Shown: positions 8,575-17,133, counted from the first letter of the stretch. The stretch: DNA of 30,300 nt from CAZESS01 sp964414415 (GCA_964414415.1 CAYPWJ010000017.1:1-30300); one strand, 5' to 3'. A program made the numbers and translations. Notes: generated by a model from the letters alone, not told the origin.

Positions 8575-8582
8575 TTTTAAAA
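8575..8582 (-). promoter_or_regulatory. Probable TATA box of the surface glycoprotein gene
   Basis: TTTTAAAA on the minus strand, directly after AACG, is centred about 43 bases before the ATG at 8535. This predicts a leader of about 17 bases holding a weak purine-rich GGTGG close to the ATG. Confidence 0.4.
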
Positions 8583-8626
8583 CGTTTGCTCTCCGACGAC
8601 GTGGCAGACGAAAAAGACGAAAAGCG

Positions 8627-8633
8627 TTATATA
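8627..8633 (+). promoter_or_regulatory. TATA box of the B12/radical SAM gene
   Basis: TTATATA, preceded by GCG, is centred about 23 bases before the ATG at 8653, consistent with a leaderless or nearly leaderless transcript. Confidence 0.55.
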
Positions 8634-8652
8634 ACCCCTCGATTTTGCCGGG

Positions 8653-9975
8653 ATGATGGACATCCTTCTTATCTATCCTCACCTGGAGCACGGCGTCACC
8701 ACCCATGAGGATAGCCACACTCCATTCTCGAAGCTTTTCGGTAATCCCTCCCTCACCCTGCCACAGATAGCCGCCGTCACGCCGGAGAGACACAACGTCC
8801 GCATCCTGGACGAAAACTTTGAGCCGGTACGATACGATGACGACTGGGACCTCGTGGGTATCAGCTGCCTGACCATGACCGCTCCATATGCCTACCAGAT
8901 GGCGGACCGCTTCCGGGAAAAAGACATCCCGGTTGTGCTCGGCGGGTATCATCCCACGGCCTGCCCCGAGGAAGCCAGCCAGCATGCGGACGCCATCGTC
9001 CTCGGCGAAGGGGAAGGCGGATGGCCTGAGCTGATCCACGACCTGGAAACCAACGGAAAACTCAAGCAGTTCTACGGCCGGAACAGCTGTGTGCAGCCCG
9101 AGCAGATTCCACAGCCTCGGATGGACCTCGTCAGGCACCAGCCGCTCACCGGGTGCATCCAGACGCAGCGGGGATGCCCGCATGGCTGCGAGTTCTGCTC
9201 CACCTCGGCTTTCCTGGGTCGACGGGTGCGAAGCCGACCGATTCCCGACGTCGTCTCCGAGATGAAAAAAATCCCCAACAAGCTCATCATATTCCGGGAT
9301 GCATCGCTGACCATCAAGCCCACCTACAGCCGGAAGCTCTTCAAGGAAATGATCCGGCAAGACATCAGCAAAAAATGGATCGCCAACGGAAACATAAACC
9401 TCCTCGGCCGCGACGAGGAATTCCTCGAACTGGCCAGAGAGGCAGGCTGCATCGCCTGGTTCGTCGGCATCGAATCCATCTCACCAGAGAGCCTCAAAGA
9501 AGCACACAAGACATCCAACACCGCCAGCCAGTACAGAGAAGCCATCGCAACCATCCGCGATCACGGGATGGCGGTCATCGCCGGCATCATATTCGGATTC
9601 GACCACGATACACCGGACATATTCGACACCACGCTGGAAAAAATGCTGGAATGGGAGATCGACGCCGGCGAATTCAACGTCCTCACGCCCTATCCAGGGA
9701 CGGCGCTCTTCGACCGCCTTGACCGAGAAGACCGCATCGTCACCAAGGACTGGTCGAAGTACACGCAGTCGAACGTCGTCTACGAGCCAAAGAACATGAC
9801 GCCCGCGGAGCTCCTGGAGGGCACGAGGCGTGTCATCAAGGGCTACTACAACGGCCCGCAGACCCTGCAGCGCATCCTGGGCACCATGAAGATCAGCAAG
9901 CTGGCGCCGACGTCGCTCGTCGTGCCGTCGATCAACTTCGCCATGCGCCGCTACTATTACCGGGAATTTTGGTGA
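8653..9975 (+). CDS. Cobalamin-binding-domain radical SAM enzyme (class B type)
   Basis: A 440-residue protein with an N-terminal B12-binding Rossmann-like domain (about 1-140, with LVGISCLTMTAPYAY and VVLGGYHPT) and a radical SAM barrel whose CX3CX2C cluster motif is C175, C179, C182 (CPHGCEFC). The C-terminal part (LTPYPGTALFDRL and after) resembles the DUF4070-type tail of this class. Relatives include methylases of unactivated carbons, hopanoid-modifying HpnR/HpnJ, BchE and the GDGT ring synthases GrsA/B. The reaction cannot be chosen from sequence; lipid modification is possible given a tetraether-synthase-like gene elsewhere in the window. It overlaps the next gene by 4 bases (GTGA). 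Confidence 0.88.
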   Translation: MMDILLIYPHLEHGVTTHEDSHTPFSKLFGNPSLTLPQIAAVTPERHNVRILDENFEPVRYDDDWDLVGISCLTMTAPYAYQMADRFREKDIPVVLGGYHPTACPEEASQHADAIVLGEGEGGWPELIHDLETNGKLKQFYGRNSCVQPEQIPQPRMDLVRHQPLTGCIQTQRGCPHGCEFCSTSAFLGRRVRSRPIPDVVSEMKKIPNKLIIFRDASLTIKPTYSRKLFKEMIRQDISKKWIANGNINLLGRDEEFLELAREAGCIAWFVGIESISPESLKEAHKTSNTASQYREAIATIRDHGMAVIAGIIFGFDHDTPDIFDTTLEKMLEWEIDAGEFNVLTPYPGTALFDRLDREDRIVTKDWSKYTQSNVVYEPKNMTPAELLEGTRRVIKGYYNGPQTLQRILGTMKISKLAPTSLVVPSINFAMRRYYYREFW

Positions 9976-10613
9976 CGCAACGCATGAAAAAAGAAGCACG
10001 GGTCCAGGTGCGGCATGCCAGCATCCGGATGCTGGGTGTCGTCCACGGCCTCGAGCGAGAAGGCAGGCGCGTGCGGCAGGCCTTCCTAGGCTTTGAGCCG
10101 GACTGCTGCGCAGTCGGCATCCCGACGGAGGACATCGAAACGTTACGCCAGTGCCGCACCAGCGACGAGGCGGCCGACTTTGACATGACGTCAGAGCGAG
10201 AGGTGTTCTTCCAGCATCTGGCAGCCTACGGCACCGTGACGGTTCCGCCAGCAGACCTCGTAGCGGCGGCGACGCTGGCGGATGAAGAAGACGTGCCACT
10301 GGAGGCCATCGACCTCGACGACGAGGCATACACGTCGCTGTTCACCGACGAGGTCTCGCTGCTCGGCCTCATCTACAACCGGTGGCGAAACCGGCGGGTG
10401 GTAAAAAAGCCCTTCGATGCAGCAAGCGCCGAGGTGTTCGTCATGCAGTGGGACAGCTCGTTCGACGGCACCCGCTCATTCAGGGCGATAAAGCGGGCGC
10501 AGGAAAAACACATGGCCGACCGACTGTGGTCGCTCGCCGGCGAGTTCAACCGCATCCTTGCCATCCTCCCTGTCGAGCGCTTCGACGGCGTGGCAGCCAG
10601 GCTCGGGGATTGA
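9972..10613 (+). CDS. Conserved hypothetical protein, possibly TraB/PrgY-like
   Basis: 213 residues from a GTG that overlaps the previous stop as GTGA; an ATG at 9984 is a good alternative and gives 209 residues. The N-terminal region (RMLGVVHGLEREGRRVRQAF, then FEPDCCAVGIP) resembles the opening of TraB/PrgY-family proteins, where a greeting-type histidine motif is followed by 'FKPDVVAVEL'. The alternating acidic middle (ADEEDVPLEAIDLDDEAY) matches the next TraB segment loosely. The C-terminal half is helical and basic (IKRAQEKHMADRLWSL). No membrane segment is clear. Coupling to the B12 radical SAM enzyme suggests a shared process. The family link is weak and by eye only. Confidence 0.6.
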   Translation: MTQRMKKEARVQVRHASIRMLGVVHGLEREGRRVRQAFLGFEPDCCAVGIPTEDIETLRQCRTSDEAADFDMTSEREVFFQHLAAYGTVTVPPADLVAAATLADEEDVPLEAIDLDDEAYTSLFTDEVSLLGLIYNRWRNRRVVKKPFDAASAEVFVMQWDSSFDGTRSFRAIKRAQEKHMADRLWSLAGEFNRILAILPVERFDGVAARLGD

Positions 10614-10656
10614 AAAAACATAAAAAGAGAGGCGGCATTACCACCGAGGTGTTATA

Positions 10657-11973
10657 ATGGCAAAGGAAAACGTCGTTATCATGGGCGCTGCAGGACGGGA
10701 TTTTCACAACTTCAACGCCTATTACCGGGACAACGATGATTACAACGTGGTGGCGTTTACCGCCACTCAGATACCGGACATCGCCGGACGGGAATATCCG
10801 GCGGAACTCGCCGGTGACCTGTACCCGGACGGCATCCCGATTTTGCCGGAGGAGAATCTCCCGGAGATCATCGAGGAGCACGGCGTCGACGAGGTCGTTT
10901 TTGCATACAGCGACGTCCCCTACGGCTACCTGATGCATCGCTCGGCGATAGCCAACGCCGCCGGCGCCGACTTCCGGCTGCTCGGCCCGGACCACGTCAT
11001 GCTCGAGTCACGCAGGCCGCTGGTTGCCGTCGTCGCAGCGCGGACCGGCTGCGGGAAATCGCAGATATCCCGGAAGATATTCGAGGTGCTGAGCGAGCAG
11101 TATGACGTGGCGGCCATCCGGCATCCGATGCCCTACGGCGACCTTGCCAGGCAGGCTGTGCAACGGTTTGCCAGCTACGACGACCTCGACCGGCATGACT
11201 GCACCATCGAGGAACGCGAGGAATATGAGCCCTACATCGACATGGACGGCGTCGTCTACGCCGGCGTGGACTACGACGCTATTCTCGATGAGGCGGAGGA
11301 GGACGGCGACGTGATCATCTGGGACGGCGGCAACAACGACTTTCCGTTCTATCGCCCCGACCTGCATATCACCCTTGTGGATCCGCATCGTGCCGGGCAT
11401 GAGCTCGCGTATTACCCGGGGGAGGTCAACGTCAGGATGGCGGACGTCGTCATCGTGAACAAGGTCGATACGGCCGATGAAGCAGACGTTGAGCAGGTGG
11501 AGGAGAACGTCCGGAGCGTCAATCCGGACGCGGAGATCATCCGGATGGCCTCAGAGGTGACGGTGGAGGACGGCGACCTTGCAGGCAAACGAGTGCTGGT
11601 CATCGAGGATGGCCCCACGCTGACCCATGGAGAGATGCAGTATGGTGCTGGCATCGTTGCCGTCCGGAAGGCAGGCGCGACGCCGGTCGACCCGCGCGAT
11701 GCAGCGGTCGGCTCCATCCGGGAGGCCTTCGAGAAATATGATCATCTGGAGAACGTGCTGCCGGCGCTGGGCTACGGCGAGGAGCAGGTCGCTGAGCTGG
11801 AGGAGACCATCAGCCGGGTGGACTGCGACGTCGTCGTGTCGGCGACGCCGATCGACATCACCCGTCTGGTTGACGTCGACAAGCCCATCATCCGGGTCAA
11901 GTACGGCGTCGGCGCGGACGGCGAGGAAAAGCTCCGGCGGGTGCTTGACTCGTTCGCGGCGGAGCATCTCTGA
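10657..11973 (+). CDS. cpgS: Cyclic 2,3-diphosphoglycerate synthetase-like P-loop protein
   Basis: A 438-residue P-loop NTPase-like protein matching the archaeal Cpgs family. The N-terminal half is a Rossmann-like region beginning VVIMGAAGRDFHNFN. Walker A is ARTGCGKS (128-135), DGGNNDFPF is a family hallmark, and VIVNKVDTAD resembles a GTPase NKxD motif. In Methanothermus fervidus the founding member makes cyclic 2,3-diphosphoglycerate, a thermoprotectant and phosphate store, from 2,3-bisphosphoglycerate with ATP. Homologs are found in archaea not known to hold that solute, so the activity here is unproven. It is a single gene; a T-rich run follows the stop. An AT-rich CATAAAAAG lies about 35 bases upstream of the start. 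Confidence 0.8.
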   Translation: MAKENVVIMGAAGRDFHNFNAYYRDNDDYNVVAFTATQIPDIAGREYPAELAGDLYPDGIPILPEENLPEIIEEHGVDEVVFAYSDVPYGYLMHRSAIANAAGADFRLLGPDHVMLESRRPLVAVVAARTGCGKSQISRKIFEVLSEQYDVAAIRHPMPYGDLARQAVQRFASYDDLDRHDCTIEEREEYEPYIDMDGVVYAGVDYDAILDEAEEDGDVIIWDGGNNDFPFYRPDLHITLVDPHRAGHELAYYPGEVNVRMADVVIVNKVDTADEADVEQVEENVRSVNPDAEIIRMASEVTVEDGDLAGKRVLVIEDGPTLTHGEMQYGAGIVAVRKAGATPVDPRDAAVGSIREAFEKYDHLENVLPALGYGEEQVAELEETISRVDCDVVVSATPIDITRLVDVDKPIIRVKYGVGADGEEKLRRVLDSFAAEHL

Positions 11974-11974
11974 C

Positions 11975-12010
11975 CTTTTTTCCTGTCTCTTTTCCCCTTC
12001 TGTTTTTTGT
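11975..12010 (+). terminator. T-rich terminator after the cpgS-like gene
   Basis: Three T or pyrimidine runs (CCTTTTTTCC, CTCTTTTCCCC, TGTTTTTTG) directly follow the stop codon, the usual form of an intrinsic archaeal terminator. No stable hairpin is needed or seen. Confidence 0.55.
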
Positions 12011-12048
12011 AGCCGGAGGCGAGGTGGCCGTGTGACGCGGGATAACGG

Positions 12049-12054
12049 TTTTAT
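12049..12054 (+). promoter_or_regulatory. TATA box of the secreted metallopeptidase gene
   Basis: TTTATA within AACGGTTTTATAG is centred about 27 bases before the ATG at 12078. It supports that ATG over the GTG at 12069 and the out-of-frame ATG at 12061. Confidence 0.6.
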
Positions 12055-12077
12055 AGCACAATGGCGATGTGCCCTCT

Positions 12078-13655
12078 ATGAAAACCCGTCTGCAAGTAGT
12101 GTCCCTGTGCATCTTTGTAGCGGCCGTCATCCTGATGGCGCCGCTGGGCGGCGTGTCGCTGCATGAAGACGAGCGAGCCGAGCGGGCTGCAACGAGGGAT
12201 GTATCCGCTGCGGGCGACGGCGACCTTGACCCGCTGACGGATGTCGAGGTGACCGTCGAGATCGAGAAGATACGCTCGCTGGTGGCGGACGACGTAGCCC
12301 CGACGACGATCGACAAGATTGATCCGGTGAGCAAGCCTGACTTCTACGTCACGGTGTACATCAACGGGGAGGCGTTCACGAGCCCCGTCTGGCACAACCA
12401 GCGGTATGTCTATGAGCCGTGGTCCGCAACGGCGGATGTGCCCGACGACGAGGAGTTCGTCGACATCAGGATAGAGCTCTGGGATAAAAATACCGGCCCT
12501 GACCGGCTGTGCGACCTGAGCACCAACGAGGAGCGGTATCCCTACAGCTTTACCGCCAATCTGACCTACAGCATCAAGACCGGCCACTGGTACGGGGACG
12601 ACTACATCTACAACGAGGAGGAACACTGGGAGAGCCCCGACGAGAGCGGCTACGGCCGGCTGAACGGCTGCGACGACAACAGCCAGTATCAGCACAACCG
12701 TGACTGTGAGCTCTGGTTCGACATCCGGCAGAGCGACCCCGACGGGGACGGCATCCCCTACTGGACCGAGGTCAACGTCTACGGCACCGACCCGACGGTG
12801 GACAACACCGGCGAGGACGCCGACGGGGACGGCGTGCCCATCGAATGGGAACACCAGTGGGGACACACCTTCGAATGGAACTGGTGGGAGGACGAGGTCG
12901 AACACATCTGGTTCTACGACCCGTTCGGTGCGGAGAACCACAGCGAGCTGGACCCCGACGAGGATGGCCTGACAAACGTCGAGGAATACCAGACCTCCCA
13001 GTGGGGCTCCGATCCCTTCAGGAAGGACCTGTTTATCGAGCTCGACCAGATGAAGGCCGGCAGTGACGGTCAGCAGGCCAGCGTTCTCACCGAGGGTGCC
13101 AAGGAGCGGCTGCAGACCGCCTACGACAAACACAACATCGTCTACCATCTCGACGACGGCTGCATGGGCGGCGGCGAGATGATACCCTTCGAGCAGGAAA
13201 CCGACAGGCGGGAGCTGGACGATGAATACTACACCAAGTACTTCCTAGACGGCGACCAGGACAACTGGCGCCGTGGGGTCTTCCATTACGGCCTCGTCGT
13301 CTGGGACGCCGGCTTCAACGGATTTGCCGTCAGACGGGACATGTGGCAGATATCTGCCAAATACGTCGAGGAGAAATGCCGGCAGCTGTTTTTCGTCGAC
13401 GAAGACATCGTCTACGCCAGCGTGTTCATGCACGAGACGGGGCACTCGCTCGCCATCTGGAACCCCGGCGTCGACAACCACGACGCGATGTACCCCTGGC
13501 AGCCCGAGTACTGGAAATATCGGCCCTATGAGAGCTGCATGAACTACGCCTACACCTATACCTTCGTCGACTATTCAGATGGCTCCAACGGCATGAACGA
13601 CTTCGACGACTGGAGCAACCTGGACCTCACCTACTTCGACGACTACAATCGATAG
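12078..13655 (+). CDS. Secreted zinc metallopeptidase with thrombospondin-type-3-like calcium repeats
   Basis: 525 residues. The N-terminus MKTRLQVVSLCIFVAAVILM is a signal peptide. A beta-rich domain follows (about 55-200), then three DxDxDG-type calcium loops (SDPDGDGIPYWTE, DADGDGVPIEWE, DPDEDGLTNVEE) as in thrombospondin type 3 repeats. The C-terminal domain carries HETGH (452-456) as the zinc and catalytic site, and SCMNY around M488 looks like the Met-turn of metzincins. The canonical third zinc ligand position (462) is Asn; D466 or H468 may replace it. Likely degrades extracellular protein or processes surface proteins. It is a single gene from its own TATA box, convergent with the broken gene at 13677. 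Confidence 0.8.
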   Translation: MKTRLQVVSLCIFVAAVILMAPLGGVSLHEDERAERAATRDVSAAGDGDLDPLTDVEVTVEIEKIRSLVADDVAPTTIDKIDPVSKPDFYVTVYINGEAFTSPVWHNQRYVYEPWSATADVPDDEEFVDIRIELWDKNTGPDRLCDLSTNEERYPYSFTANLTYSIKTGHWYGDDYIYNEEEHWESPDESGYGRLNGCDDNSQYQHNRDCELWFDIRQSDPDGDGIPYWTEVNVYGTDPTVDNTGEDADGDGVPIEWEHQWGHTFEWNWWEDEVEHIWFYDPFGAENHSELDPDEDGLTNVEEYQTSQWGSDPFRKDLFIELDQMKAGSDGQQASVLTEGAKERLQTAYDKHNIVYHLDDGCMGGGEMIPFEQETDRRELDDEYYTKYFLDGDQDNWRRGVFHYGLVVWDAGFNGFAVRRDMWQISAKYVEEKCRQLFFVDEDIVYASVFMHETGHSLAIWNPGVDNHDAMYPWQPEYWKYRPYESCMNYAYTYTFVDYSDGSNGMNDFDDWSNLDLTYFDDYNR

Positions 13656-13676
13656 AAAAAGACAGCGGACATCACT

Positions 13677-14142
13677 CTATCGGTTTCTCTCAGCCGCGGC
13701 AATCTGCTGTTTCACCGCAACGACGGAGTCAGGGTTGACGGCGACGCCGGTCTCCTCGGCGTGGTAACGGCGAGAGAGCTCCCGGTATGCCTGGCGTATC
13801 TCTGCAGTGGGGTCGTCGGGGAACACCGCCCGGCGGAAGCGTCGCGGATTGCCTGGCCGGTGTCCGCCAGCGTCTGGTCGCCGCCGTCCAGCCTGGCGAG
13901 CTCCTGCTCGATGCCGTCCTGCAGGTCGTTGTGCTCGAGGAATATCTGGTAGCCGTCGACGGTGACGGCGAAGCCGCCTGGTATCTCGATGGCCTGCCAG
14001 CCGAAAACGTTGGGTCATTCCCCCAGCGAGGTGTTTTTGCCGCCCCTGTCTCGATGGCCGTGGACATGATGGCTGAAAACCAGCGAATCCAGGCCATGGC
14101 GACCGTGTTCGTATCCGTCGAGGCTCTTTAACGTTTTTATGC
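13677..14142 (-). pseudogene. Broken small gene: in-frame TGA plus a frameshift
   Basis: On the minus strand a sensible protein can be read only by changing frame. From about 14140 one frame runs SLDGYEHGRHGLDS and FSHHVHGHRDRGGKN to a TGA at 14015-14017, then goes on in the same frame as NVFGWQAIEIPGGFAV and TVDGYQIFLEHNDLQD to about 13840. A second frame then takes over, AVFPDDPTAEIRQAYREL to VKQQIAAAERNR, ending at 13677. No ATG opens the first frame. Protein-like composition switches frame near 13825-13845. Either the gene is decaying or the assembly has small errors. The family is not recognised; the N-terminal part is His-rich and could bind metal. Confidence 0.5.
14133..14141 (+). promoter_or_regulatory. 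TATA box of the DMT transporter gene
   Basis: CGTTTTTAT is centred about 27 bases before the ATG at 14164, which supports that start over the upstream in-frame TTG at 14149. Confidence 0.55.
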
Positions 14143-14163
14143 TCCCCGGTGTTTCCCTCTGCT

Positions 14164-15009
14164 ATGTCCGTCCTGCTCGGCTACGCCGGCGTTGTCTCGG
14201 CGGTCCTGGCCTTTGGCACCTATCTCGTGCCGATGCGGCAGCGGGAGCACTATGACTCGTTTTACTACCAGTGGGTGATGTGCAACGCCATCTTCTGCCT
14301 TAGCCTTATCGTGGCAGCCATGCTCGGCGGGCTGACCGTCTCGCCGTACGGCATCGCAACGGGGCTGCTGTGGGCGGGTGGCAACATGCTGTCCATCGCG
14401 GCTGTCCGGCGGACCGGCCTCGCTGCCGCCTCGCCGGTGTGGATGTCGCTGGTGGTGCTCTCCGCCTTTGTCTGGGGCGTCCTGTTCTTCGGGGAGGTGC
14501 TCAGCTCGGCTGGGTCGGCCGTGACGGGCGTCGCACTGCTGATAGCGGGCATCACCGGCATCTCGAGGGTGCGGCGGCAGGGCAGCTCGGTCGACCTCCG
14601 CGGCGTCGGCTACGCGGTGCTCGCCGGCGTGGCGTTCGGCAGCATGATGGTGCCGTTCAAGCTATCCGGGCTGTCTCCCCAGCGGTACATCCTGTCCATC
14701 GGCGTCGGCGTCCTGCTGGGCGGCTGGCTCATGTACCTGGCGGTGCGCCCGCGCCTGGACCGCGGGGTGACCGTCGCCGGGACGGCCTCGGCGGCGATGT
14801 GGATGGCCGGCAATCTGGGAAGCCTTGCAGCGGTCGACGCGCTCGGATTGACCGTCGGGCAGCCGCTGACGCAGACGGCGTTGTTCATATCGGTGCTCTG
14901 GGGCATCGCCTATTTCCGGGAGATACAGGGACGGCGGAGCATCGCCATGGTGGCGGTCAGCGCCGCGGTGCTTTTCCTTGGCTCGCTGCTGCTGTCGCTG
15001 GGCCGGTGA
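14164..15009 (+). CDS. DMT-superfamily (GRP/EamA-like) transporter
   Basis: A 281-residue integral membrane protein with about ten hydrophobic helices in two similar halves, typical of the drug/metabolite transporter superfamily. GLLWAGGNMLSIAAV near residues 66-80 and AGNLGSLAAVDALG in the second half resemble the glucose/ribose porter (GRP, GlcU/RhaT-like) branch. The cargo is probably a sugar or small metabolite, but this cannot be read from sequence. The ATG at 14164 is chosen because the TATA box lies 27 bases upstream and the first helix starts at once. About 130 bases separate it from the next gene, which has its own promoter. Confidence 0.8.
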   Translation: MSVLLGYAGVVSAVLAFGTYLVPMRQREHYDSFYYQWVMCNAIFCLSLIVAAMLGGLTVSPYGIATGLLWAGGNMLSIAAVRRTGLAAASPVWMSLVVLSAFVWGVLFFGEVLSSAGSAVTGVALLIAGITGISRVRRQGSSVDLRGVGYAVLAGVAFGSMMVPFKLSGLSPQRYILSIGVGVLLGGWLMYLAVRPRLDRGVTVAGTASAAMWMAGNLGSLAAVDALGLTVGQPLTQTALFISVLWGIAYFREIQGRRSIAMVAVSAAVLFLGSLLLSLGR

Positions 15010-15096
15010 GCATGGAGGCGGCATTTCCAGGTCTCTGCATGGCGGCTCTCGTGACGGCGCTGTTCGGGGTGACAGCAGGGCGACAGGTGTCGATAT

Positions 15097-15104
15097 TTTT
15101 TTAT
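15097..15104 (+). promoter_or_regulatory. TATA box of the C25 peptidase gene
   Basis: TTTTTATA predicts transcription starting near 15127. GGTGAG at 15125-15130 then sits about seven bases before the ATG at 15138 as a Shine-Dalgarno-like site, which argues against the ATG at 15123. Confidence 0.5.
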
Positions 15105-15137
15105 ACCATCTTCCGCTTGTTAATGGTGAGGCAAACA

Positions 15138-17105
15138 ATGAAACAAAGTATATGGAAAGCTGGTATCGTGGTCGCTGTGGCATTTCTGCTCTGCGCCACC
15201 AGCCTAGCCGGTGTCCCCGACACCTCCTCTCCCTCCGACGCTGCTCCGGCAGCGGATGCCGACGCGAAGACCATCTCGCTGACGTTTCCGCTGTCCACGC
15301 CCGATGTCGCTGCGACATCGGAGAGCTCCTACGTCACCCTCAAGATGGAGGATGCACGCTATTCAAGCCAGGCGGGGAAGCCGATGATGCCGTACACGAC
15401 GACGACGCGGACGTTTCCGCTCGGCACAGAGATAACGGATGTCGACGTCAGGGTGTCCGGCGTGCAGCACAGGCAGCTACATCGGAAAATCGCTCCTGCT
15501 TCCGAGGTGGTGGCCTACAACAGCGATGGTCCGGCCCGGCAATACGAGGGACCGGTCTATGACAGCGCCGAGCCGTGTCCCGCTGACTGGGTGCAGTGGC
15601 ATACCGGCGGTGGCCTGCAGAACGGCGAACATGTCACGTTCCTCTCCCTGCATGTCTATCCCGCCCGGTACCGTCCGGCGACGGGCGAGCTACGGACGGC
15701 CGACGAGGTCACCGTCGAGGTTACCTATGAGCCCCCTGCAACGTCACTCGTCACCGCCGATGAATACGACCTCCTTATCGTCGCACCTGAAGCGTTCACC
15801 GAGGCGCTGCAGCCGCTGGTGGAGCACAAGGAAGAATACGGCGTGGCTACCAAGCTGGTGACCACCGACGAGATCTACAGCGGCGAGTACTTCGAGCCGC
15901 AGGGACGGGACAAGCCCGAGCAGCTCAAGTACTTCATCAAGAACGCCCTCGATGACTGGGGCATCACATATGTGATGCTGGCCGGCGGCAAAAAGTCATA
16001 TCTGACGGGCAACTGGGGCGATGACGGTCCCACCACGGTGAACAGCGACCTCTGGCACGTGCCGGTGCGCTACGTGGCGTTGAACGACCAGACGGAGGCC
16101 GGCTACCTGAGCGACCTGTACTTCGCCGACATCTACAACGCGACCGGCGCCTTTTCCAGCTGGGACAGCAACGACGACGGCGTCTATGGAGCCTGGTCGT
16201 TCGGGCTCGGAAAAGACAAGCTCGACGGCTACCCGGATGTCTACCTGGGCCGGCTGGCCTGCCGGAGCGTCCGCGAGGTCGAAACGGTGGTGCAGAAGAT
16301 CATCACCTATGAGAGCTCCCCCGCCGACCCGTCCTGGTTCAACAAGATGCTGCTAATCGGCGGCGACACCTTCCCGGGCGACCAGTACGTGGATGGAGAG
16401 GTGACGGCGGAGCATCACTTCAGCTACATGCCCGACAAATTCGAGGCGACAAAGCTCTTCGTCACCAACGACAAGCTCCCGCTCGGCGACAGCCCGGGCA
16501 AATACGCCGGCAAGTACGCCTGGACGAATACCATCAAGACCTGGAGCGACGGCTACGGCATCGTGGCGCTGGACGGCCACGGCAGCCCGACGGCCTGGGC
16601 GACGCATTTCGTCAACGAGTCCGAGTACTGGGTCAACGGCCTGATGACCTACAACATGGACCTGCTGAGCAACGGCGACAAGCAGCCGGTGGTGACGATC
16701 GGCGGCTGCCACAACAGCGAGTTCAACATCAGCCTGACGGACTTCGTGAACAACAAGTGGACCTATCAGCCGACCTACGAGTGCTGGGGCTGGCATATCG
16801 TCAAGATGCGCGGCGGTGGCGCCATCGCCAGCATCGGCAACACCGGCCTCGGCTACGGAGCCACCGGGGACCATAACGAGGACGGCATCCCGGACTGCGT
16901 GCAGCAGGCCGGCGGCTACATAGAGGGTCGGTTCTACAAGGCGTACGGCCAAGACGGCGTCGACGTCCTCGGCCAGGCGTGGGGCCAGGCCATCAGCGAA
17001 TTCAACGACAAGTTCCCGCCGCTCGAAGACCAGATAGACACCAAGACCATCGAGGAGTGGGCCCTGCTCGGCGACCCAAGCCTCAAGATAGGCGGCTACG
17101 AGTAG
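15138..17105 (+). CDS. Secreted gingipain-family (peptidase C25) cysteine peptidase
   Basis: 655 residues with a signal peptide (MKQSIWKAGIVVAVAFLL, followed by CATSLAG). The N-terminal region to about 210 resembles the propeptide/beta domain of C25 peptidases (FPLGTEITDVDV, SLHVYPARYRPATGEL). The catalytic domain starts at YDLLIVAPEAF and has the DGHGSP histidine (H481) and the IGGCHNS cysteine (C524), the dyad of gingipains; GRLACRSVREVE precedes them. The end, EEWALLGDPSLKI, is the standard C25 closing motif. No sorting domain or membrane anchor is visible after it, so the protein is probably released. Likely cuts extracellular proteins for uptake as peptides. T-rich terminator follows. 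Confidence 0.9.
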   Translation: MKQSIWKAGIVVAVAFLLCATSLAGVPDTSSPSDAAPAADADAKTISLTFPLSTPDVAATSESSYVTLKMEDARYSSQAGKPMMPYTTTTRTFPLGTEITDVDVRVSGVQHRQLHRKIAPASEVVAYNSDGPARQYEGPVYDSAEPCPADWVQWHTGGGLQNGEHVTFLSLHVYPARYRPATGELRTADEVTVEVTYEPPATSLVTADEYDLLIVAPEAFTEALQPLVEHKEEYGVATKLVTTDEIYSGEYFEPQGRDKPEQLKYFIKNALDDWGITYVMLAGGKKSYLTGNWGDDGPTTVNSDLWHVPVRYVALNDQTEAGYLSDLYFADIYNATGAFSSWDSNDDGVYGAWSFGLGKDKLDGYPDVYLGRLACRSVREVETVVQKIITYESSPADPSWFNKMLLIGGDTFPGDQYVDGEVTAEHHFSYMPDKFEATKLFVTNDKLPLGDSPGKYAGKYAWTNTIKTWSDGYGIVALDGHGSPTAWATHFVNESEYWVNGLMTYNMDLLSNGDKQPVVTIGGCHNSEFNISLTDFVNNKWTYQPTYECWGWHIVKMRGGGAIASIGNTGLGYGATGDHNEDGIPDCVQQAGGYIEGRFYKAYGQDGVDVLGQAWGQAISEFNDKFPPLEDQIDTKTIEEWALLGDPSLKIGGYE

Positions 17106-17107
17106 CC

Positions 17108-17133
17108 ACTCTTTTCCCTCTCTTTTCTTTTTA
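17108..17133 (+). terminator. T-rich terminator after the C25 peptidase
   Basis: CTTTTCCCTC, TCTTTTC and TTTTTAT runs directly follow the stop codon and separate it from the next promoter. Confidence 0.5.

Noticed and set aside
8536..9360. Upstream extension of the surface glycoprotein frame by 275 codons
   Set aside because: It runs antisense to the radical SAM gene; a signal segment and leader with a TATA-like element place the true start at 8535.
14013..14019. TGA at 14015-14017 as a selenocysteine codon
   Set aside because: The same gene also needs a frameshift, has no ATG, and no SECIS-like structure is evident, so decay or sequence error is simpler.
14370..15137. Upstream extension of the C25 peptidase frame by 256 codons
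   Set aside because: It lies over the transporter gene in another frame and is Arg/Gly-rich; signal peptide, TATA box and GGTGAG support 15138.
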